Origin: JAVBKE01 sp031554215 | Lineage (GTDB): Bacteria > Bacillota > Bacilli > JARBTR01 | Assembly (NCBI GenBank): GCA_031554215.1 | Contig: JAVBKF010000028.1 | Span: 1-46,633, forward strand | Direction: 5' to 3' | DNA: 46,633 nt | In this document: positions 40,363-46,633 of the stretch, one piece after another | Numbering within the stretch: the stretch's first letter is position 1 | How the letters are laid out: the number at the start of each line of letters is the position of its first letter | Program-made: the position numbers and the translations under genes | The notes under the pieces: generated by a model | Seen by the model: the letters and a program-made list of their open reading frames with translations, nothing else | What the model was told of the DNA's origin: nothing | The model's database searches: none

Positions 40363-41028
40363 TTGACAAAAGAAAGACAAGTACTAGTTATTTTCCCTCA
40401 TCCAGATGATGAGTCGTTTGGTACAGCAGGTACCATCATCAAGTATGTTGCTGAGGGGGTGCCAGTAACCTATTTATGCATGACACTTGGTGAAATGGGT
40501 AGAAATCTCGGTAACCCACCATTTGCTAGCAGAGAGAGCTTGCCAAGTTTTCGGCAAAAAGAACTAGAGGATGCAGGGCGTGCACTAGGTTGCGAGATTA
40601 GACAAATGGGACTACGAGACAAGACAATTGAATTTTTAGATGAAGAAGTGATTTCGGATCAAGTTTTACAAATAATCAACGAAATGAACCCTTCGCTTGT
40701 GATTTCGTTTTACCCGCCGTATGCCGTTCATCCTGACCATGATGCTTGTGGCCGGGTTGTCTTGAAGGCAATTTCAAAGATGACTGCTGAAAGCCGTCCA
40801 AAATTACACCTTGTTGCCTTCTCAAATAACTGTGAAAAACAGATTGGAGAGCCAGATATCGTGACTGATATCACACCGTATGCGATGCAAAAGCTTGCAG
40901 CGATCCGTGCACATCGCTCGCAAACAGAGGCGATGACGGTAGGTTGGGAAGATACATTTAAGAATGCAGACGCAAAGGTGACAAAACGTTTCCTAACGGA
41001 ACGATTCTGGACGTACGAGGTCGAATAA
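40363..41028 (+). CDS. bshB2: Bacillithiol biosynthesis deacetylase BshB2
   Basis: A LmbE/PIG-L-like zinc deacetylase that removes acetyl from GlcNAc-malate to give GlcN-malate in bacillithiol synthesis; BshB1 does the same job elsewhere. 221 residues (B. subtilis YojG 221). The metal motif is HPDDESFGTAG at 12-22, the third ligand HPDHDAC is near 125-131, and LGEMGRNLGNP is typical. It starts at TTG with AAAGGAG about 11 nt upstream. It belongs with yojF and probably the next gene in one operon. Confidence 0.92.
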   Translation: MTKERQVLVIFPHPDDESFGTAGTIIKYVAEGVPVTYLCMTLGEMGRNLGNPPFASRESLPSFRQKELEDAGRALGCEIRQMGLRDKTIEFLDEEVISDQVLQIINEMNPSLVISFYPPYAVHPDHDACGRVVLKAISKMTAESRPKLHLVAFSNNCEKQIGEPDIVTDITPYAMQKLAAIRAHRSQTEAMTVGWEDTFKNADAKVTKRFLTERFWTYEVE

Positions 41029-41070
41029 ACAGCCCCACTGCACAGTTGTTTAATCAAGGGAGTGATGTAG

Positions 41071-41526
41071 ATGAATGCTGAAAAAGAGGCAGTTATACAA
41101 CTTTATTGGATGCTCATTGAGGGCTGGAACCAGCATGATGCGGTAAAAATGTGTGCTGGATTTGCTGTTGATGGTGAAATGATTGGCTTCGACGGCAGCC
41201 ATTTCACTAGCCAAAGCCTTATACAAATGCATATTCAAGATATTTTCACACACTACACGCCTGCACATTATTACTGCAAAGTGAAGGATGTCCGTTTCCT
41301 AGCTGACGGCGTTGCCATGGTACGTGCAATTGCTGGTATGGTAGTGCCTACAGCCGATCAGCCCAAGATTAACCCAGCTGTGAACACGCACCAAACGTTG
41401 GTTGCAGTAAAGTCTGCTGATGGGTGGCACATTTCATTATTTCAGAACACGCCTGCTCAGTTTCATGGGCAGCCTGAGCGCAATATCCAAATGACCGCTG
41501 AACTACAAGAACTAGTGAGCGAATAA
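41071..41526 (+). CDS. SnoaL/DUF4440-like (SgcJ/EcaC family) protein
   Basis: A 151-residue cone-shaped NTF2-fold protein. The N-terminal helices (AVIQLYWMLIEGWNQHDAVK) are followed by the characteristic FAVDGEMIGFDGSHFTSQ and a beta-sheet half ending ADGWHISLFQNTPAQFHG. SgcJ/EcaC-type proteins are annotated as oxidoreductases, but their activity is rarely shown. AGGGAG lies upstream. It follows bshB2 by 42 nt and shares its terminator. Confidence 0.75.
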   Translation: MNAEKEAVIQLYWMLIEGWNQHDAVKMCAGFAVDGEMIGFDGSHFTSQSLIQMHIQDIFTHYTPAHYYCKVKDVRFLADGVAMVRAIAGMVVPTADQPKINPAVNTHQTLVAVKSADGWHISLFQNTPAQFHGQPERNIQMTAELQELVSE

Positions 41527-41560
41527 TGTAGCCATGAACGAAAGTCCACAGGTAATTTAA

Positions 41561-41607
41561 ATAGATGGGATACGGGTGAGTGAGCCTGTATCCCATCTAT
41601 TTTATTT
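41561..41607 (+). terminator. Terminator of the yojF-bshB2 operon
   Basis: A perfect 13-bp stem ATAGATGGGATAC (41561-41573) with 41588-41600, then TTTTATTT. Confidence 0.9.
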
Positions 41608-41854
41608 ACGAGCGACCTTGGGGTCAGACAGCTTGAATTCAATATGCTGCTGAGCGCTAAATCTTCAGAATTTGGTTCCACGGTCTACTAGTCGCTTAGA
41701 TGCGAGATACTAGGGACGCCTATATGTTGCTGCAAGAGGCGCGATAATTACTGTGCCATAACTGCACCGGAAGAACTCATTTCGTTCGTACTCCACCAAC
41801 TGGCACCACCAATAGAAGAGATACTAGAAACATTATCAAGAAGAAGCCCATCAT
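41608..41854. other. Decayed-looking DNA upstream of a broken gene
   Basis: No intact gene. Short frames read ITAPEELISFVLHQLAPPIE on the plus strand, ending at a TGA that overlaps the next ATG; this may be part of the same decayed operon. Confidence 0.4.
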
Positions 41855-42232
41855 ATGACTGATGCATTCACTAAAAAGTACAAACAACTGTTAACGGAAA
41901 ACAGGTTTTCAAATTTCAAATTCCACTATCAGACACGTTTTGACTAGAATGGTAAGCACCAGAAAACCAATGTCAGCTCAGTAGCGATCTCTGGTGAAAA
42001 CAATTTTGCAACGGTAACCACGCCTGATGAAACCTACACTCAACAATTATTTTCCTTACTAAATGCAGTGAACCAATTTGATCAGAAAACTGGCATTCTG
42101 CGGTCCGCAAGTTCTAATGCGATGACCAAATCGACACCAAACATTCCAGAATCTGAACTACATTTATATCAAGTCGAGACATTGACAACGCCCAAACTAC
42201 TTAACGAGGAAATTGACGGTAGTCATTTCTAA
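41855..42232 (+). pseudogene. Broken 125-codon gene of unknown family
   Basis: From ATG 41855 a frame runs to TAA 42232 and is interrupted only by TAG at 41945. It reads MTDAFTKKYKQLLTENRFSN, then KFHYQTRFD* and, after the stop, NGKHQKTNVSSVAISGENNF, ending in HLYQVETLTTPKLLNEEIDG. Codon use after the stop still looks coding, so decay is recent or the stop is an isolated change. There is no clear ribosome site and no family recognised. Confidence 0.45.
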
Positions 42233-42360
42233 CCTGAAAGCTTATCCTCTCTTTAAGCAGTCGTTGACTGGTTGTGCACATGACTACGCCTTGTGACCAG
42301 AATAACAAGGCTGTGCCTTCCCATAAACAAAGCGGTATGTAATTTTATTTGCAACCAAAG

Positions 42361-42411
42361 TTGCTATCAGCACGATAGTAGCATATACTAATGAGTGAGT
42401 ACTCACTCATT
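42361..42411 (+). promoter_or_regulatory. ABC-exporter promoter with palindromic TetR-type operator
   Basis: TTGCTA (42361-42366), a 17-nt spacer and TATACT (42384-42389). Immediately after, 42390-42411 is a perfect 22-bp palindrome (AATGAGTGAGT plus its complement), covering the expected transcription start. TGAGTGA/TCACTCA half-sites are typical operators of TetR-family regulators, and a TetR gene is the third gene of the operon. Confidence 0.8.
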
Positions 42412-42467
42412 TTCTGTTTTTCTATTTAAAATGACAATAACATAACAGACGTTAAGGAGCTGGTATC

Positions 42468-43193
42468 ATGTCTGAAACCTATTTAAGCATTCGGTGTGTG
42501 TCGAAGATATTCGGGATGCAGACCGTTTTAAACGGGATTGATTTAGATGTCCATAAAGGAGAAATCTTCGGTCTATTAGGACCTTCTGGTTCAGGGAAAA
42601 CAACCTTGATCAAAATGCTGACAAACCTTGAGAAACAAACAAGTGGAGAAATCAGTTTTGAAGGGATAAAGTTACCATCATCAAAGGTGATTCCGAAAAT
42701 TGGGTATATGTCACAAGCCGATGGTCTCTACCAAGAACTAACAGCGCTAGAAAATCTCAATTTCTTTGCTGCATTATTTGGACTATCTAACACAAAGCGC
42801 AAGAAGCGTATTGAGATCACCTCGAAATTAGTTAATTTGGAAGATCATCTGAATAAACCTGTTCATAGCTTTTCAGGTGGTATGAAACGACGCTTATCGA
42901 TCGCTGCCGCGCTTCTTCATGAACCAGATTTATTGATTTTAGATGAGCCAACTGTAGGAATCGACCCAGTTCTCCGTCAGCAAATTTGGCAACAGTTCGA
43001 GCAACTGAGACAAGAGGGGAAAACAATTATTGTCACAACGCATGTGATGGATGAAGCTGAAAAATGCGACCGTGTCGGTCTACTACGTGATGGCAAAATC
43101 ATTGCTCAGGGTTCACCGGACGACATCATCAGTCAAGCAGGCGTTACTAGACTTGAGGAAGCATTCCTCGTGCTAGGAGGGGAATCATCATGA
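42468..43193 (+). CDS. ABC transporter ATP-binding protein (exporter type)
   Basis: A 241-residue nucleotide-binding subunit. Walker A is GPSGSGKTT (about 39-47), the Q-loop is GYMSQADGLYQ, the ABC signature FSGGMKRRLS, and Walker B LLILDEPTVG is followed by the switch His in VTTHVMDEAEKCD. It belongs to the DrrA/CcmA-like class that partners ABC-2 permeases for drug or lipid export. AAGGAG lies upstream of the ATG. It overlaps the permease gene by 4 nt. Substrate is not predictable; the linked TetR suggests inducible efflux. Confidence 0.92.
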   Translation: MSETYLSIRCVSKIFGMQTVLNGIDLDVHKGEIFGLLGPSGSGKTTLIKMLTNLEKQTSGEISFEGIKLPSSKVIPKIGYMSQADGLYQELTALENLNFFAALFGLSNTKRKKRIEITSKLVNLEDHLNKPVHSFSGGMKRRLSIAAALLHEPDLLILDEPTVGIDPVLRQQIWQQFEQLRQEGKTIIVTTHVMDEAEKCDRVGLLRDGKIIAQGSPDDIISQAGVTRLEEAFLVLGGESS

Positions 43194-44218
43194 GAGTTCG
43201 TGCACTTGCGATCAGAATTATTCAGCAATTTTTTCATGATAAACGTTCCATTGCATTAATGTTTGTTGCACCTGTGCTCATTTTGACTTTGATCTCACTG
43301 GTATTTAATGCAAAGCCACTCGTGCCTGATGTTGGGCTTGTCAGCGTACCAGCACAGATGAAAACGGTTTTAACAAATGATGGTGCAGTACTTCATGACT
43401 ATCGATCAGAATCAAGTGCTAAAGCCGATTTAAAAGAACAGGAACTGGATGCCTATGTTGTTTTTTCAGGGGATACAGCTACCTTAGCTGTTGAGGGAAG
43501 CGATCCCGTGGTGACCCAGGCGGTTGTTAAATGGACGCAACAATCAATGAAATCACTTCCTAGTGAAACACAGCAATTGCAGTTTGACACGGTTTACTTG
43601 CATGGTTCTCGAGATATGACAATGTTTGATTCTTTTGGGGCAGTACTGGTAGGCTTCTTCGCCTTCTTCTTTGTTTTCTTACTTTCAGGGATTTCATTCC
43701 TACGGGAGAGAACTGGCGGAACGCTTGAAAGATTAATTTGTAGCCCGATGAGGTTATGGGAAATTGTTGCTGGTTATGTGATTGGCTTTGGCGTTTTCAC
43801 AGTGATTCAGTCGATTATTATCACGGCCTATAGTGTCTATGTCCTTGACTTGCCGATGGAAGGTTCATTTTTCCTTCTATTACTCGTGACATTGTTGCTG
43901 TCTTTCACGGCTTTAACGCTCGGTGTGCTACTATCCGCCTTTGCGAACAATGAACTGCAAATGATTCAATTTATTCCGTTTGTCATCGTTCCAGCACTAT
44001 TTTTCTCTGGGCTTTTCGATCTTGATGTTATGTCTAATTGGGTTAGCTGGATTGGGGTCATTGATCCACTCAACTATGCGGCAGATGCCATGAAAGATAT
44101 TATGATTCGGGGCTATGGTTTTAGTGAAATTTATCCGAATTTAATCGTACTCATTGCATTCTCACTACTATTTATGTCACTCAACATTCTTGCATTACGC
44201 AAATACCGAAAAGGATAG
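43190..44218 (+). CDS. ABC-2 type permease
   Basis: A 342-residue membrane subunit of the same exporter. One N-terminal helix (about 18-38) is followed by a large extracytoplasmic loop (40-145). Five C-terminal helices (about 150-335) follow, with the ABC-2 pattern FLRERTGGTLERLICSPMRL between the second and third and PALFFSGLFDLDVM before the last pair. It starts with the ATGA overlap of the ATPase gene, so translation is coupled. The TetR gene follows directly. Confidence 0.9.
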   Translation: MRVRALAIRIIQQFFHDKRSIALMFVAPVLILTLISLVFNAKPLVPDVGLVSVPAQMKTVLTNDGAVLHDYRSESSAKADLKEQELDAYVVFSGDTATLAVEGSDPVVTQAVVKWTQQSMKSLPSETQQLQFDTVYLHGSRDMTMFDSFGAVLVGFFAFFFVFLLSGISFLRERTGGTLERLICSPMRLWEIVAGYVIGFGVFTVIQSIIITAYSVYVLDLPMEGSFFLLLLVTLLLSFTALTLGVLLSAFANNELQMIQFIPFVIVPALFFSGLFDLDVMSNWVSWIGVIDPLNYAADAMKDIMIRGYGFSEIYPNLIVLIAFSLLFMSLNILALRKYRKG

Positions 44219-44839
44219 ATGACGATGAACAAAGAAACCAATCAAATCACCGAAAGCCAGCAGAAGATTATAGACGCAGCCATTGCTATTTTTTCTGAAA
44301 AAGGCTACGCCGCATCATCAACCAGCCAAATTGCGAAAAAAGCAGGGCTTGCTGAAGGAACGATATTCCGTTATTTCCGTACCAAAAAGGAGTTACTGCT
44401 TTCGATTGTTGGTCCCTATACTCTGAAAGTATTTCTCCCGAAAGCGATTAGTGATTTCGAGAAGGTATTCATGGACGATTATGATTCATTTGAGGATTTC
44501 CTCAGAGCGGCTTTTAGCAACCGCATTGCCTTAGTTAAAAAAAATCAAGCAGTGGTCAAAATCATCGTTCAAGAGCTTCCTTTTCATCCAGAAATCCGGG
44601 AACAAATCATTGAACTTTTTGGAAAGAAGATACTCCCACTCGTTGAAACGAAAATAGTTCACTTCCAACAATCCGGGGAGATTATTGCGCTGCCAGTGAA
44701 AACAGTAGTTCGATTAATTGTCACACCATTAGTTGGTTATGTGATATCAACCTATTTCTTATTCCAAAACACCGAACAAAATAACCAAGAAGAATTTGAA
44801 TCAACGATTCAGTTTATTGTGAAAGGTCTCTGTCCATAG
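44219..44839 (+). CDS. TetR-family transcriptional regulator
   Basis: A 206-residue repressor. The N-terminal TetR helix-turn-helix is clear: IIDAAIAIFSEKGYAASSTS, then QIAKKAGLAEGTIFRYFRTK at about 16-57. The C-terminal ligand domain is helical and variable. It starts right after the permease stop, ATG 44219 or ATG 44225; AAAGGA (44209-44214) suits the second better. As third gene of the exporter operon it probably represses its own promoter through the 22-bp palindrome at 42390-42411. Confidence 0.9.
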   Translation: MTMNKETNQITESQQKIIDAAIAIFSEKGYAASSTSQIAKKAGLAEGTIFRYFRTKKELLLSIVGPYTLKVFLPKAISDFEKVFMDDYDSFEDFLRAAFSNRIALVKKNQAVVKIIVQELPFHPEIREQIIELFGKKILPLVETKIVHFQQSGEIIALPVKTVVRLIVTPLVGYVISTYFLFQNTEQNNQEEFESTIQFIVKGLCP

Positions 44840-44851
44840 ATATGAATCATA

Positions 44852-44897
44852 GCCCCCAGCTCTCACAGGCATGCCAATGTCTTGATAGAGTGGGGGC
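44852..44897 (+). terminator. GC-rich hairpin after the TetR gene
   Basis: GCCCCCAGCTCT (44852-44863) pairs with AGAGTGGGGGC (44887-44897) with one bulge. There is no T-run, so the true terminator may be the next hairpin. Confidence 0.5.
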
Positions 44898-44972
44898 CCG
44901 CTGGTTGGAATTTAGCCTGGATCACTAGGGTGCCAAACCCGCAGGAACCTTGCAATAGCAACGTTCTTCATT

Positions 44973-45006
44973 ATCTCACTTCTTGACGAAGTGGGATTTT
45001 TTATTT
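44973..45006 (+). terminator. Terminator between the exporter operon and the integrase remnant
   Basis: ATCTCACTTC (44973-44982) pairs with GAAGTGGGAT (44988-44997, one wobble) around TTGAC, followed by TTTTTTATTTT. Confidence 0.85.
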
Positions 45007-45045
45007 TGGTGACGGCTTTAGTGACGACTTGCCCACCAAACTTTT

Positions 45046-46111
45046 TTAGAGTAGTAACTCTTCCATTTTATCCGCTGCTTGTTGTTGCATGTCAGGCAAC
45101 ACATGTGAGTAAACATCTAATGTAAATGACGATTTTGAATGCCCTAATCTTTCAGATATTACTTTCACATTTTCCCCATTTTTGAGCAGTAGTGTTGCAT
45201 GCGTATGTCGTAAATCATGAAATCGAATTCTAGCAACACCAATCCTCTCGATGCATTTGTAGAAATCCCTTAACAGGTTTCGTGGGTAATATGGTGTTCC
45301 ATTAGCAGTACTAAATACTAAATCCGATACTAACGACTGCTCTACTTTATGATTTTGTAACTCAGCTACAATATAGTTACTAATTGCAATCACTCGTTTA
45401 CTCCCTTCTGTTTTTGGCTCTTGGAATGATAACTTAGTTCCACTCATTACCAATGACTGTTTAATGTAAAGCTTCTTATTCTTAAAATCCACACAATCCC
45501 ATTTGAGAGCGAGTATCTCTCCTCGCCTCATACCACAATGCAATGCAAGTAAATACGCTAACAAAATGGCGAGTCTTTTGCAGACTTCAAAAATTCAGAT
45601 GCATCCTCTTCATCCCATACTTTCATTTCTTTCCTTTGAACTGTAGGTGCCGTAACATTGTCCATGATATTAATTAACCCCACTTAATCGCCTGTTTAAA
45701 AAATGATTTTAGTCAGTTATGAATAATTTGGATTGTTGCAGGACTCAGTGACCTTGATAATTCAATGTAATATTCTTGAATATCGACTGATCTAATTCTA
45801 ACTAATTTACTTTTACCGAACCTAGGAAGTATATGCTTCTCAATATTCATAGTTCTGCTTGCTAGTGAACTCGCCCTCATTTTTGAGTTAGCATAAAGCT
45901 TAATCCATTCCTGAATAAAACTACTTAATGTCATATTTGTTGGTTCTAAATATGTCTGGTTATTAATCTCTTTCTCTACCTCTGATGCACGAATTTGCGC
46001 TTCTTTTTTGGTGTTAAACCCTCCTCGTGTTTTTTCCTTTCTTTTACCTGTTGCATCATTGTAAATAATTCTATATTCCCACTTATCAGCACGTTTTCTA
46101 AAACTGGCCAT
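45046..46111 (-). pseudogene. Tyrosine recombinase (phage/ICE integrase), decayed
   Basis: The N-terminal part (46111-45716) has the Arm-type start ASFRKRADKWEYRIIYNDATGKRKEKTRGG (Tn916/phage integrase style) and the SAM-like core-binding domain. It meets a TGA after IIHN, reads on as LKSFFKQAIKWG and another stop, then shifts frame into NVTAPTVQRKEMKVWDEEDA. It shifts again into LAYLLALHCGMRRGEILALKWD, the catalytic domain (45564-45046). Catalytic Arg (MRRGE), HDLRHTHATLL and Tyr (LDVYSH) survive. Two stops and two frameshifts make it non-functional. No other intact phage or ICE genes lie nearby. Confidence 0.88.
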
Positions 46112-46157
46112 ATTATTCGCTCAGTTATGTAGACACAAAAAGGAACTTGAATAAAGA

Positions 46158-46173
46158 GCAGTCAATTGACTGC
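46158..46173. repeat. 16-bp perfect palindrome
   Basis: GCAGTCAATTGACTGC, a perfect palindrome between the integrase remnant and the second lipoprotein gene. It may be a terminator stem for the minus-strand lipoprotein gene or part of the old integration region. Confidence 0.55.
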
Positions 46174-46324
46174 CCTACAATACTTTAATCATGATTTTAG
46201 CATGTTAATAAAAGAAAAATTGCCTTCCTACTGTCTGTATCATATAAAAACCAACATGTGTTAGAGAAAAGCTTATGCTGTTTGATTTGCCTATTCAGAA
46301 ACAATTTAAGCGATTTATCAGTAT

Positions 46325-46633
46325 CTACATGAAGGACATCCCCACAACTTCATTGTCTATGATGTATACATTTTGATATTCAGGTTTGCCAGTATGAACA
46401 TTTTCACCATATTCGTAATGGTAGTAAATTAAATTCTTAGAAGCCTCCATTTTTATACCTAGCTCCCGTAGTTCTTCTTGGCTTCCCCCTGCAAATTTAT
46501 AATAATAGTTTGGATCATCTACTAACCATCCATCATTATTGTTATCATTATCTTCTTGCCACTGATCATGTGCCGTATTATTATTACTCACGATTTCTGT
46601 AGGTTCACCAAGGATTTCTATAACCTCTTCAGT
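46325..46633 (-). CDS. Second immunity-like lipoprotein gene, 5' end outside window
   Basis: A paralogue of the lipoprotein at 25427-25813. The visible part (102 codons, open to the edge) reads TEEVIEILGEPTEIVSNNNT, then YYYKFAGGSQEELRELG, then NLIYYHYEYGENVHTGKPEY and VYIIDNEVVGMSF. The order and spacing of LG-x-P-x-EIV, Y-K/E-F-S/A-GG, YYHYEYG and YQN-x-Y-x-ID match the first copy, with a longer Asn/Asp-rich middle. The start and any signal peptide lie beyond the right edge. The sequence just 3' of the stop also matches the 3' flank of the first copy, so a segment was duplicated. Confidence 0.75.
   Translation of the reverse strand, partial: TEEVIEILGEPTEIVSNNNTAHDQWQEDNDNNNDGWLVDDPNYYYKFAGGSQEELRELGIKMEASKNLIYYHYEYGENVHTGKPEYQNVYIIDNEVVGMSFM

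Overview
The window looks like chromosome of a low-GC, endospore-forming Bacillales bacterium. Sporulation genes are spread through it: rsfA, pbpG, a cwlJ-gerQ pair and a Cys/His-rich coat-like gene. Gene order follows large parts of the ywd-ywf-ywh-ywi-ywj region of Bacillus subtilis, rearranged (rsfA/ywfO, ywhB-C-D, pbpG, ywiB, ywjE-ywjF, rpoE-pyrG-fbaA, pta-hemQ, ywdG-ywdB). No rRNA or tRNA gene was seen. The genus cannot be fixed from sequence alone; a Planococcaceae-like spore former would fit.

Layout. 1-2400: an insertion-sequence graveyard (ISL3- and IS3-type remnants), rsfA, and mostly non-coding DNA. 2400-7350: DUF1450 protein, HD phosphohydrolase YwfO, tautomerase, site-2 protease YwhC, YwhD and a secreted metalloprotease. 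7795-17540: sporulation PBP, YwiB, cardiolipin synthase, Fe-S oxidoreductase FadF, RNA polymerase delta, and pyrG with a GGGC-start attenuated leader. 17540-24870: coat-like gene, CorA-type transporter, fbaA, YjdM, an unknown gene, and a folate cluster (folP, fused folB-folK, dusB). 25000-31000: an accessory island with a ribbon-helix-helix repressor, a type VII (LXG) toxin cassette, a dead IS30-family element and a tiny membrane-protein gene. 31100-41530: pta, hemQ, cwlJ-gerQ, galE, a probable selenoprotein gene, asnA, ung, pdxK, yojF-bshB2 and a SnoaL-like protein. 41530-44840: a broken small gene and an ABC exporter with its TetR regulator behind a palindromic operator. 44970-46633: a decayed tyrosine integrase and a second copy of the putative toxin-immunity lipoprotein, running off the end.

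The most important observation is at 35636-36379. Two ORFs that look like separate genes are one frame interrupted by a single UGA. That UGA lies in a U-x-x-C motif of a GrdB/PrdB-like protein and is followed 10 nt later by a perfect 8-bp stem with a GUG loop, the layout of a bacterial SECIS element. This points to selenocysteine rather than a broken gene. The second theme is the LXG toxin island: two small helical partners, a toxin and a lipoprotein, plus a duplicated lipoprotein about 20 kb away beside a dead integrase.

Regulation is unusually legible. There are clear intrinsic terminators after most operons, extended -10 promoters, a 22-bp TetR-type palindrome overlapping the exporter promoter, a repeat pair flanking the RHH repressor's -10 box, and the CTP-sensing pyrG leader.
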